Assembly: GCA_004293815.1 (NCBI GenBank)
Contig: RDZD01000027.1
Location: 3,260-67,259 of the forward strand
Length of the DNA: 64,000 nucleotides
Direction: 5' to 3'
DNA from: Cytophagales bacterium
GTDB taxonomy: Bacteria; Bacteroidota; Bacteroidia; Cytophagales; Bernardetiaceae
The position numbers and the translations under genes are program-made. This document shows positions 39,907-48,238 of this stretch, piece by piece. The notes under the pieces are model-generated. The model made no database searches. It was not told where the DNA came from and saw only the letters and a program-made list of their open reading frames with translations. How positions within the stretch are numbered: position 1 is the stretch's first letter; every line of letters begins with the position of its first letter.

Positions 39907-40211
39907 GATTTGTTTGGACAAATACTTGGTCTAGCTGAAATGCCCGTTGGTCTTATTTATTGAGGCTTTCATCAATGAACGGTATAGCCAAAAGCTTTTG
40001 GCAAAATTATTGAGTTTGTACATTTACCAAAATGAGTGAAACCAATTTTGTTTAACATTCGTTGATAGACTTTTCTGTAGTTTTTTATATTTTTCTGCAA
40101 AAGAATCATTAAGATTGTCACACAAAATAAAGGCTTCAAACTAGCGCAGAGCACTCCTTTTGGCCTGATTTTTGGCACAAATAAATCAAAATTTATTAAA
40201 CTAAACGCATA
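39907..40211. other. divergent intergenic region
   Basis: About 300 bp between the sigma factor promoter and the response regulator gene. A 68-codon minus-strand frame at 39972-40178 has no recognisable features and is rejected. No clear promoter for the plus-strand gene was found. Confidence 0.45.
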
Positions 40212-41483
40212 ATGTCCACTATATTACTTGTTGTAGACGATGAGCCAGATGTGCAATTGCTGATGAAACAAAAGTTCAGAAGGCAAATAAGAGAAGAAGA
40301 CTACCGTTTTATCTTTGCCTCTAATGGTGTGGAGGCTCTCGAGATGCTCAAAAATCATTCGGACATTGATGTAGTGCTTTGCGATGTCAACATGCCACAA
40401 ATGGACGGCATCACGCTCTTGACCAAAACAAGAGAGGTAAATACCACCATTCAAACCATTATTGTGTCGGCTTATGGCGACATGCGCAATATCAGGCGCG
40501 CAATGAACCACGGGGCTTTTGACTTTGTGACCAAACCAATCAACTTCAATGATTTGGGTGCAACCATAGAAAAAACTATTCGTCACGTTAAAAAGCTCAA
40601 AGAAAACAACGCCGAAAAAGAACGCCTCTACAAAGAACTTGAGGCTTATAGCAAAAATCTTGAGCAGAAAGTGGCAGAAAGAACCGTAGAGATTACCAAG
40701 CAAAAACAAATCATTGAAGCCAAAAATCATAGCATCACAGAGAGTATCAACTATGCTAAACGCATTCAAGAAGCTGCTCTGCCTAGCCTAGAGGAGATAA
40801 AAGCAGCCTTTGAAGACTCTTTTGTCTATTTTAAGCCTCGCGATATTGTCAGTGGTGATTTCTTTTGGTTCAGACAGCGTGGCAGCAAGACCATCATAAC
40901 CGCTGTGGATTGCACAGGTCACGGTGTGCCGGGTGCTTTTATGTCTTTGATTGGCAATGATATTTTGCATGAAATTATTGATGCTTTGGGGATTACAGAT
41001 GCTAATATCATCTTGAATTCTCTTCACATGGGTATATTACGCGCCTTGCGCCAAACCGAAAGCAATAGCCGAGACGGCATGGATATTGCGCTTTGCGTTA
41101 TAGATACTGAAAAGAAAGTCTTGCAATATGCCGGAGCTAGAAGTCCGCTGCTTTATGTCCGCAATGGTGAGGTACATGAAATCAAAGCTGACAAGTTGTC
41201 TATCGGCGGTGCGCAACAATCCAAAGAAAGGTCTTACACGGTTCACAATGTGCCTCTTGATGGCAATACGATGTTTTATATTTTTTCGGACGGATATCAA
41301 GATCAATTTGGCGGCCCCGAAGGGCAAAAAATTATGCGCAAAGGCTTAAAAAATATCTTTTTGGGTATTCACAAAGAAAAAGGAGAGGTGCAACGCGAAA
41401 AGCTAGAGGAATACATGACACAATGGGTAGACACTAAGTATAACCAGCTTGACGATATGCTCATTATAGGTTTCAAAGCATAA
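40212..41483 (+). CDS. response regulator fused to SpoIIE-type phosphatase
   Basis: RsbU-like signalling protein with a receiver domain (residues 1-125) joined by a coiled coil to a PP2C/SpoIIE phosphatase (about 185-423). The receiver is intact: acidic pair in VVDDEPD, phosphoacceptor D58 in LCDVNMPQMDG, Ser in VSAYGD, and Lys in DFVTKPIN. The linker ESINYAKRIQEAALP is the same as in the TPR phosphatases here. Catalytic motifs VSGDFFW, DCTGHGVPGA, SRDGMDIA, SDGYQDQFGG and QLDDMLI are complete. A histidine kinase presumably controls phosphatase output; none is adjacent. The AhpD-like gene follows after 13 bp. Confidence 0.95.
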   Translation: MSTILLVVDDEPDVQLLMKQKFRRQIREEDYRFIFASNGVEALEMLKNHSDIDVVLCDVNMPQMDGITLLTKTREVNTTIQTIIVSAYGDMRNIRRAMNHGAFDFVTKPINFNDLGATIEKTIRHVKKLKENNAEKERLYKELEAYSKNLEQKVAERTVEITKQKQIIEAKNHSITESINYAKRIQEAALPSLEEIKAAFEDSFVYFKPRDIVSGDFFWFRQRGSKTIITAVDCTGHGVPGAFMSLIGNDILHEIIDALGITDANIILNSLHMGILRALRQTESNSRDGMDIALCVIDTEKKVLQYAGARSPLLYVRNGEVHEIKADKLSIGGAQQSKERSYTVHNVPLDGNTMFYIFSDGYQDQFGGPEGQKIMRKGLKNIFLGIHKEKGEVQREKLEEYMTQWVDTKYNQLDDMLIIGFKA

Positions 41484-41496
41484 CAAAAATTCTCAA

Positions 41497-41844
41497 ATGA
41501 GCGATTTAGTACAAAATTTCAATGCCTACCGCAGCCAAATGAACGAAAAAATCATGGCTGCTGACAATTTGGTTATCAAGCGGATTTTTAATCTAGATAC
41601 CAATGCCTACCAAGAAGGCGTACTCAGTAAAAAAACTAAAGAACTCATAGGATTGGCTTGTTCTATGGTTTTGCGCTGTGACGATTGCGTAAAATACCAT
41701 TTGGAGGAAGCCAAAAAAGCAGGCTTGAGTAAAGAAGAAATCTATGAAGCCATGGCCATAGCCAACCTCATTGGTGGTACTATTGTTATTCCACACCTCA
41801 GGCGCGCCGCCGAGTATCTCGACGCGCTAGAAAACCAAGCTTAA
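41497..41844 (+). CDS. carboxymuconolactone decarboxylase/AhpD-like protein
   Basis: Small helical protein of 115 residues from the CMD/AhpD superfamily. The redox motif CDDCVKYHLEEA has the CxxC and nearby His of AhpD-type alkylhydroperoxidases, preceded by KTKELIGLACSMVLR and followed by a second helix pair with ANLIGGTIVIPHL. It is probably a thiol-dependent peroxide-reducing or related redox protein rather than the aromatic-ring enzyme. It lies 13 bp after the phosphatase gene, so probably in the same transcript. Its stop overlaps the convergent thioredoxin gene by 4 bp. Confidence 0.88.
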   Translation: MSDLVQNFNAYRSQMNEKIMAADNLVIKRIFNLDTNAYQEGVLSKKTKELIGLACSMVLRCDDCVKYHLEEAKKAGLSKEEIYEAMAIANLIGGTIVIPHLRRAAEYLDALENQA

Positions 41845-42164
41845 AGACTTAAAAAATGAGCTATGCGCTCTTGCAAATAGCTTTCATTGTGAGAGTCTGT
41901 ATTTTCGTACAGTTGCCCATTTTTGTAAAAAGCCGTAAACGGCAAATTAAACAACCCAGCATGACGGCGGGTTAGTGGACTATCTCCAGCATTAACATTT
42001 AAAAAAACAACCCCATCTTGTGCCAGCTCAGTAGCCCACTGCTTAAACTTGGGGGCTAGTAAACGGCAAGTCCCACACCAAGGCGCGTAAAACTTGACCA
42101 CTATTTTGGAATGATTGGCTAGAAAGTCCTTAAAATTATCGTCGTTTGCAGCGTAGAGACTCAT
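41841..42164 (-). CDS. thioredoxin family protein
   Basis: Cytoplasmic thioredoxin-like disulfide reductase, 107 residues. The active site is APWCGTCR (CGTC instead of the classical CGPC), the cis-proline loop is FNLPFTAFYKNG, and the fold is complete with the KIVVKFYAPW strand. The Pro to Thr change at the active site is seen in some thioredoxin-like proteins and shifts redox potential. No signal peptide. The gene is convergent with the AhpD-like gene. Confidence 0.92.
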   Translation of the reverse strand: MSLYAANDDNFKDFLANHSKIVVKFYAPWCGTCRLLAPKFKQWATELAQDGVVFLNVNAGDSPLTRRHAGLFNLPFTAFYKNGQLYENTDSHNESYLQERIAHFLSL

Positions 42165-42393
42165 AAAGCGAGTTGATTTGGTATTAAACAGGGGATATCA
42201 AAAATTGTTTCTAAAAACGCCAAAGAAGCTTTATGAGAGGTTTTTGGGTTGTATATTCTGTTGCCCAGTGAAAGCTCTCTTTTGTGGGAGAAATAGGTAC
42301 AGTAGTAGAAAAAAAAACACGGCATCAAAAAAAAGCTTAATTTTGGGTCTTTTAATCTAATCGAACAACAATTTTATTACCATCTTATCTCAA

Positions 42394-43281
42394 ATGAACT
42401 TACCTAAGCCAACAAGTCTTTATCTTTGTCTTGTTTACATTGCTTTTTGGTTTTGTAACCCTGTACTTGGACAAGATCTGCCGCGTAGCAGCCCAGGAGG
42501 ACAAACAGAACAAATAGTGGGCCTCACAAAGGTCAAAATTACTTATGGACGACCCAGCGTTAAGGGCAGAACAGGCCAGATTTGGGGCAAGCTCGTTCCC
42601 TACGGCTCGGTGTGGCGTACAGGCGCAAATGAAGCCACTGTCATTGAATTTGAAGATGACGTAAAGCTAGGCAACAAAAACTTAAAAGCTGGCAAGTATG
42701 CACTGCTAACCGTTCCCCAGAAAAAGGGAGAGTGGTTGGTAATTTTGAACAAAGACACAGCTCTTTGGGGTGTAGACAACTATGATGCTACCAAAAACGA
42801 GTTTACGGCCTCAGCACAAGTGGCAAAAAATACTTTTACAGAGACCATGACTTTTGAGATAGGCGATTTACTGCCCAATTCTGCTGTGCTCATCATGCGT
42901 TGGGAAAACCTTGCTTTACGCATACCCATAGAAGTTTATACCGTTCAAAAGGCTCAAAAGAATATTCTTAAGGCTGTTGATAATGCTCAAAAAGGCGACT
43001 GGCAGGTATTTGCGAGATCTGCTAATTACTACAAAGACAACAAATTAGACACAGAGCAGGCACTTCAATGGATAGAGCAGGCTATAGTTATCAAGCCAGA
43101 ACATTTTTATCCGTATTGGGTCAAAGCGGAACTTCTTGCTCAGAAAAAAGATTATGTGGGAGCTGTGGCTAATGCTAACAAAGCTTTAGAGATTGGTATC
43201 AAGGCAGAGGGTGCGAAGTTTACCTACAAAGAGGCCATCAACAAGCAAATTATGGATTGGAATACCAATATCAAACAATAG
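42394..43281 (+). CDS. exported DUF2911 protein with TPR-like tail
   Basis: Exported protein of the DUF2911 family (Bacteroidota), function unknown. A signal peptide ends near VLGQ (residue 27). The DUF2911 domain runs from about 30 to 180 with LTKVKITYGRPSVKGR, IWGKLVPYGSVWRTGANEAT, and GKYALLTVPQKKGEWLVILN. The C-terminal ~100 residues are helical and TPR-like (DTEQALQWIEQAIVIKPEHF). The NuoK-like gene starts 5 bp after the stop. A perfect -7 box TAATTTTG at 42338-42345 lies upstream, without a matching -33 element. Confidence 0.88.
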   Translation: MNLPKPTSLYLCLVYIAFWFCNPVLGQDLPRSSPGGQTEQIVGLTKVKITYGRPSVKGRTGQIWGKLVPYGSVWRTGANEATVIEFEDDVKLGNKNLKAGKYALLTVPQKKGEWLVILNKDTALWGVDNYDATKNEFTASAQVAKNTFTETMTFEIGDLLPNSAVLIMRWENLALRIPIEVYTVQKAQKNILKAVDNAQKGDWQVFARSANYYKDNKLDTEQALQWIEQAIVIKPEHFYPYWVKAELLAQKKDYVGAVANANKALEIGIKAEGAKFTYKEAINKQIMDWNTNIKQ

Positions 43282-43286
43282 GAGTT

Positions 43287-43559
43287 GTGACTATCTATTT
43301 AATCGTTTCTGCTTTCATCGCGGCCTTAGCTACATTCAGCTGGGTTTTTATGCGCGAGCAAAAGCACCCTTTAGCTGCGTTGGTGGCAGCCGAAATATTA
43401 ATTTTGGCTGCCTCAACCATGCTTTTGATTACCGCTAAACGCGTAGGCATATTACCAGAAGCACAACTCATTGTTTTGTTTGTTATTGTGCTGGCGGCCT
43501 CCGAAACAGTGGTATTTATGGCTTTTTGGGCTGCTCAAAGGCATAAAAACAACAATTGA
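43287..43559 (+). CDS. NuoK/MrpC-like small membrane protein
   Basis: A 90-residue protein with three membrane helices that looks like the complex I subunit NuoK (or antiporter subunit MrpC/MnhC). From the GTG start at 43287, Glu36 sits in AALVAAEILILA and Glu73 in VIVLAASETVVFMA, close to the essential Glu36 and Glu72 of E. coli NuoK. An in-frame TTG at 43257 would overlap the upstream gene by 25 bp; the GTG, 5 bp after that stop, fits NuoK length better. No other nuo or mrp genes are adjacent, so the partner is unknown. Similarity was judged by eye. Confidence 0.65.
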   Translation: MTIYLIVSAFIAALATFSWVFMREQKHPLAALVAAEILILAASTMLLITAKRVGILPEAQLIVLFVIVLAASETVVFMAFWAAQRHKNNN

Positions 43560-43584
43560 AGGCGTTTGAAATACTCTTTGCCCT

Positions 43585-46500
43585 CTAAATCGGAATTTGG
43601 AGCTTAACATGTGTGCCGCAGGCTTTGTTTTCGGCATCTAATAAATCAAGTATTTGAACTCCAATGCTTTGTTCTCTTCCTATATTGAGCAACTCCAAGC
43701 GTCTTTGTGTGGCACTGGTGGCAAAAGATTTATAGGCATGTGGCTGTTGCTGTTTGTAAAAAGCAGATTGCTGACGGCCTACACCGTTGTCAATGATTTC
43801 TACCTGTAAAATGGTTTGGCTTGGATTCACATCAAACAAAACTTGAAGCTTTTTGCTTCGCGTAGTCAGATGTAAAAGGCCATGCTTCATAGCGTTTTCA
43901 ATATAAGGCTGTATCAGCATACTTGGAATTTTGACGTAGTCAGTGGCTACATTATCGCTGACATGGAGTTCATAGTCAAAATCTTCAAAGCGTATGGCTT
44001 CTAGCTCCAAGTACAAGCGAAGTACTTTGAGTTCTTCATCTAACAAGGCATATTCCTGGGTAGACATATTGAGAATGAGCCGCATGAGATTAGCAAATTT
44101 GCTCAGATAGGTGTTGGCCAGACGTTTTTCATTTTGCAGAATAAATTCCTGTATAGAATTGAGCGCATTGAAAATGAAATGAGGATTCATTTGCGTTTGA
44201 AGCGAGGCCAACTGTGATTTGCGAAGCTCTTGCTCAATATCGTTGCGTCGTCTTACCGCCATAAGAATTTTCAGAAATACCAACGTGGTCACACTAACCA
44301 AAGCCAAAGCCATGAGAAGCATAAACCACCAAGTTTTCCAGTAAGGCGGCGAAACAGAAATATTGATTCGTGTTGTATCACTCGTAAGACCATCATCTAT
44401 AACTGCACACACTTCAAAAACATAATTTCCTTCGGGAATAGATGGTATGCGAGCTATGGCATCGATGCAATCTACGTGTACCCATGTAGAATCTAATCCC
44501 AAAAGACGGTATTTGAACTGGTGCTTGCCCTGTGTGCGATAAATGGCAGACCAGAATGAAATATTGAGGCTTGCGCTATCATACTCAAGCTTTAAGTCCT
44601 TGATGAGGGTGCTATAATTGTTACCTTTTACTTCTAATCCTGTAATCTGAACGGGCGGGAGTTGATCTTTTCTAAATAGGGACTCGTTGGGTACAAACAC
44701 AAGCCCTTTTGAGGTAGCTATCCAAACTCCGTCACGAACTGGAGCCACATGATTGACCGCTCTTGTGGGAAGTCCTTTAGTTTTATCAAAAAGCGTAAAT
44801 TTGTTTTTTTCAGTATCAAAAATCTGTAAGCCCTTGTTTGTGCAGATATAAAGCTCATGGCCTCTAGCCGTAATGTAAGTTCCGTAGTTGTCTACTAAGC
44901 CGTTTTCTGTGGTTATTCTACGGATAATTTCGCCATTTTTTAACTCAAAAAGGCCTTGTTCTACAGAACTTACCCAAAGTCTATCGTTGTTTGTTTGCGC
45001 AAAAGAAGTCCCGCTTATGGTTTGTCCATTGTACGTAACAGCTCTAGGCTCTTTGTCAGTATAAAAATATAGCCCGTCGGCATAAGCTATCCAAATGGCT
45101 TTTTCCTTGTGCTCCACCCACAAAGCGCGAGTTCTTTTTTGACGAAACACAAATATCTTCTCGTCAGCTCCTGCATTAGGGTTTGCAAAATCTCGTTTAG
45201 GCAAGGTTTCTACCCCCTTTACCTTATGGTACCAGTTATTCTGTGTTTCTAAGGCCTCTTGTTGGTTGAGATCTTTGGGCAAAATAGCAGACATATAACT
45301 AAAACCTATCAGTAAATGCATATTGTTTAACGATACCAAATCTTTGCAGTGCCCAGCAATACTGTATTCAGGCAGCTGTTCAGCTGTTTGCTGATCTAAG
45401 GCAATCAATTTTTCTGCGGCTGCAAACACACATTTGGCTTCAGTAGAATACTTCAGTAAGCCAATGTCATAGTGGTCAAACTGATGAATTTGCTTGAATT
45501 CATTATGCTCGAGAGTCAGTACTTGTCCATTTCCGATTCCTATAAATAGTTTATCATTGGGCGTGCTCACCAAACGGCTAATAAAGTTGTTGGGTATGCT
45601 GCTGTTTTGCTCCGTAAAACTTTTGATGCGTAAATCTGGAAAAAAGAATAGACCATTTTTAGTGGTACTCAGCCAAATATTTCCTTCTGCGTCATCTAAG
45701 AGGTCAGAAACAGCCATACCTTTCAGGAGCGGTTTGCCATCTAACAAAAAAAAGCCCTGCTCAGTGAGAACCCAAGCCCCCTGTGAGGTACAAAGCCAAA
45801 GGTTGTTATCATTATCTGTACGCAGATTCAAAACCGTAGCACCCAGTAAGGCAGTGGCTAAATCAGCTATCTGAACTAAAGTTTGTGTTTTGATGTCATA
45901 TCTGTAAACATACTTTTGATTAGCAAAAAAGACAACTGATCCGCGCTGTGCGTTAGCATAAAATAGCCCTCCCGTTCCTTCTAAACTTAAAAGTTTTCGT
46001 TTTTGACTGCCCTGATTCAAATAAAGAGTTTGATAATTCATACTTAAATAATTCGTGCTAGAACCTAAAAGCTGTATTTGGCCGTAGGTATTTATCTCTT
46101 TTACAGATGCCTTATCTTGAAGCGACTCAATATCGATGAGTAAAGAATAGTGAGTCAAATTAAGAAATAGCGAGGCTTTATCATCGGTCATCTGTAAGTT
46201 ATTGCCAGCACCGCCAACATATTTTTCGAGTAGATTCAGTTTTTTGACGCTATCGTGGTCGATATAAAAAACTTCGTTAGAAAAGTTCCGCATCCAGATT
46301 CTTCCAGTCCTGTCTTCCTGAATATTGGTAACAGAGCGACCTAGTGTGGTTTTTATCAAAAATCTTACAAATTTTACCCCATCGTAACGATACAGTCCTC
46401 CGTCTGTACCTAGCCAAATATAGCCTTTACTGTCTTGAAAAATATCATAAATTGTATTGCTCGGCAAGTCCTCATCTTCTGACAGCTGGATAAATGGCGG

Positions 46501-46587
46501 CGACTGCGCCCATGATAGCGTTTGCAACGCTGTGCAGAAGAGCAACAGGAATGTAGCAGCGGCAAATACAAGTTTTTTATTGTTCAC
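43585..46587 (-). CDS. two-component sensor kinase: propeller, Y_Y_Y domain and LytS-type kinase
   Basis: Large membrane sensor of 1000 residues. After a signal peptide, the periplasmic part is a beta-propeller of two-component-regulator repeats (DSKGYIWLGTDGGLYRYDGV, AEGNIWLSTTKNGLFFFPDL and others), then a Y_Y_Y Ig-like domain ending near ISVSPPYW. One membrane helix follows (WWFMLLMALALVSVTTLVFL). The cytoplasmic part is a His_kinase/LytS-type module with the phospho-His in QMNPHFIFNALNSIQ and ATP-binding motifs PSMLIQPYIENAMKHG and EIIDNGVGRQ. The start codon is GTG. No LytTR response regulator is adjacent, so it is an orphan here. Confidence 0.93.
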   Translation of the reverse strand: MNNKKLVFAAATFLLLFCTALQTLSWAQSPPFIQLSEDEDLPSNTIYDIFQDSKGYIWLGTDGGLYRYDGVKFVRFLIKTTLGRSVTNIQEDRTGRIWMRNFSNEVFYIDHDSVKKLNLLEKYVGGAGNNLQMTDDKASLFLNLTHYSLLIDIESLQDKASVKEINTYGQIQLLGSSTNYLSMNYQTLYLNQGSQKRKLLSLEGTGGLFYANAQRGSVVFFANQKYVYRYDIKTQTLVQIADLATALLGATVLNLRTDNDNNLWLCTSQGAWVLTEQGFFLLDGKPLLKGMAVSDLLDDAEGNIWLSTTKNGLFFFPDLRIKSFTEQNSSIPNNFISRLVSTPNDKLFIGIGNGQVLTLEHNEFKQIHQFDHYDIGLLKYSTEAKCVFAAAEKLIALDQQTAEQLPEYSIAGHCKDLVSLNNMHLLIGFSYMSAILPKDLNQQEALETQNNWYHKVKGVETLPKRDFANPNAGADEKIFVFRQKRTRALWVEHKEKAIWIAYADGLYFYTDKEPRAVTYNGQTISGTSFAQTNNDRLWVSSVEQGLFELKNGEIIRRITTENGLVDNYGTYITARGHELYICTNKGLQIFDTEKNKFTLFDKTKGLPTRAVNHVAPVRDGVWIATSKGLVFVPNESLFRKDQLPPVQITGLEVKGNNYSTLIKDLKLEYDSASLNISFWSAIYRTQGKHQFKYRLLGLDSTWVHVDCIDAIARIPSIPEGNYVFEVCAVIDDGLTSDTTRINISVSPPYWKTWWFMLLMALALVSVTTLVFLKILMAVRRRNDIEQELRKSQLASLQTQMNPHFIFNALNSIQEFILQNEKRLANTYLSKFANLMRLILNMSTQEYALLDEELKVLRLYLELEAIRFEDFDYELHVSDNVATDYVKIPSMLIQPYIENAMKHGLLHLTTRSKKLQVLFDVNPSQTILQVEIIDNGVGRQQSAFYKQQQPHAYKSFATSATQRRLELLNIGREQSIGVQILDLLDAENKACGTHVKLQIPI

Positions 46588-46616
46588 AAGTCAGTCAAAA
46601 TACTATTGGTTTTATG

Positions 46617-46649
46617 CAAAAGTAGCAAGGTTTCATTTGGCAACACAAC
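46617..46649 (-). promoter_or_regulatory. promoter of the sensor kinase gene
   Basis: On the minus strand GTTG (46646-46649), 21 nt, TACTTTTG (46617-46624): a perfect -7 box and three of four bases at -33. The start is predicted near 46610, about 23 nt before the GTG codon. Confidence 0.6.
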
Positions 46650-46701
46650 ATATAACTGAGTATATTTTATCAACTGTCTCTATAATTTGATAAATCTATT
46701 C

Positions 46702-48072
46702 TTAAATAGATTTTTTTACCAGATATTGTGGCTCAAAGAGATCTATTGTTCCCCAATACTTCACTGAGTATAAAGCCTTTTCCATAAGCTGTTGTACATC
46801 TTTTGCAAACTTATAGCCACGATCAGAGCCAGTGTTAAGCAAGACAATATAAGAGATACCGTTTTTTTTGCGTACCATTAAAGCAGATGTTCCCGAAAGT
46901 GTGCCAGTGCGCCACCAAGCTTCGGCGTTTGTACTAGACCAACCGTAAGCAAACTTTTTGAGTGAGCTATTGACTGTGGTCATTTCTGCCAGAGACTCTG
47001 CGCTTAATAAATCAGGGCACTGGTCATTGGGGTCTATACGGCGCAAAAACTTGAGTAAGCCGCTTGTCGTGGCTGCCCATGCGCCAGCGGCTCCCACTAA
47101 ATCTAAATCAAAAGAGGCATAGGGCCTTGGCTGCCAGTGATCCAGCCCTAGAACAGATGAGGTGTAGTCCGCACCGCGATAATCATAGTATTTGACCTCA
47201 AGAGGGTGTTTTTTGATAATTTGGGTCTTCGCTAGATGAAATTCTTTGTCAATACCGCTTGGAATCAAAATTTTTTGTCGTATAAAATTCTCATAACTTG
47301 TACCTCCTTTTAGAGCAATAATTTCGCCCAACAAAAAATAACCAAAGTTGGAATAGCTGTAATCCTTACCTGGCGAAGCATACAGCTTTTGCTTGAAGGC
47401 ATATTCGACGATACTGCTCTTGTGGAGAGGGAGTGCATCGGAAGTATTCCAAGAAATTTTTCTCAAATCAAACATAAAATCACCGTTTTTGTGATCTGCA
47501 TTATCCCAGCCAGCCGTGTGCTGAAGCAAGTGCGCTACCGTAATTTTATACATTCGCCTATCGCGCGGGCGTGCTTTGTATACGCCCCAGCGTAAGATGC
47601 CCTGAGGTCCAAAAACTTTATCAGTGAGTTTGAGTTTTTTTTGTTCCACAAGCATCATAATTGCTGTAGCAGTCAGTAACTTGGATATACTAGCCACTCT
47701 GAGCATGTGATAAGGCTCCATTTTTTCTTTCTTCTCTTTGTTGGCATAGCCAAAGCCTTTCTGGTACACCAGACGGCCATTCTTCATCACAGCCACTGAT
47801 GCGCCCGCCACACGCGCCTTGCGCACAAAGCGTTTGAGTAAGTACTCTAAATACTTGACATTTACGTCTGGTGCGTGTGATATGCGGCTACTGGTCACAA
47901 AGTTGGTGTCTTTGTCTACCATACGCCGTACTTCCTCCACCGACACACTATCTATCTCGTAGTCTGTAAGCTCAATTTCCTCCTCCGAAAAAATATATTC
48001 TTTGAAAGGCATCAAAGCAAGAAAAAACAGCAACACAAAAGCTAAAATCTTAGCCCAATCTACCCACTTCAT
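46702..48072 (-). CDS. serine hydrolase, class C beta-lactamase/PBP-like
   Basis: Membrane-anchored or exported serine hydrolase of the beta-lactamase/D-alanyl carboxypeptidase-like family, 456 residues. A single N-terminal hydrophobic helix (WAKILAFVLLFFLALMPF) puts the domain outside the membrane. The SxxK motif is in VASISKLLTATA, and the YxN motif in YSYSNFGYFLLG. A C-terminal WRTGTLSGTSALM supplies the HxG/KTG-equivalent strand. Such proteins can be esterases, DD-peptidases or peptidases; beta-lactam resistance should not be assumed. Single minus-strand gene between the sensor kinase and the T9SS cargo gene. Confidence 0.9.
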   Translation of the reverse strand: MKWVDWAKILAFVLLFFLALMPFKEYIFSEEEIELTDYEIDSVSVEEVRRMVDKDTNFVTSSRISHAPDVNVKYLEYLLKRFVRKARVAGASVAVMKNGRLVYQKGFGYANKEKKEKMEPYHMLRVASISKLLTATAIMMLVEQKKLKLTDKVFGPQGILRWGVYKARPRDRRMYKITVAHLLQHTAGWDNADHKNGDFMFDLRKISWNTSDALPLHKSSIVEYAFKQKLYASPGKDYSYSNFGYFLLGEIIALKGGTSYENFIRQKILIPSGIDKEFHLAKTQIIKKHPLEVKYYDYRGADYTSSVLGLDHWQPRPYASFDLDLVGAAGAWAATTSGLLKFLRRIDPNDQCPDLLSAESLAEMTTVNSSLKKFAYGWSSTNAEAWWRTGTLSGTSALMVRKKNGISYIVLLNTGSDRGYKFAKDVQQLMEKALYSVKYWGTIDLFEPQYLVKKSI

Positions 48073-48238
48073 AAAAAGGAAAACTTACAAAAAAACACCA
48101 TAAGCCCATTACAAACCACCTCATAAAATGCAGGAGGACATTTAACAACACAGTTGCTAAGCCACTGCTTTTCCTAAACAAGCTTGTAAAGGGCTTAAAA
48201 ATACACTTTTCAGTACAGAATCACAAACAATACCCTCC

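Noticed and set aside
39972..40178. 68-codon minus-strand frame between the sigma factor and receiver genes
   Set aside because: No recognisable features; composition matches surrounding non-coding DNA.
40224..40769. 181-codon frame antisense to the receiver domain gene
   Set aside because: Shadow of a well-supported gene; the Phe/His-rich product has no domain.
46692..46713. AAATCTATT / AATAGATTT hairpin at the end of the serine hydrolase gene
   Set aside because: It is an AT-only stem whose T-run follows on the plus strand, the wrong side for the minus-strand gene it adjoins.
46702..48072. Beta-lactam resistance gene
   Set aside because: The SxxK and YxN motifs are shared by many esterases and peptidases; nothing in the sequence points to antibiotic hydrolysis.
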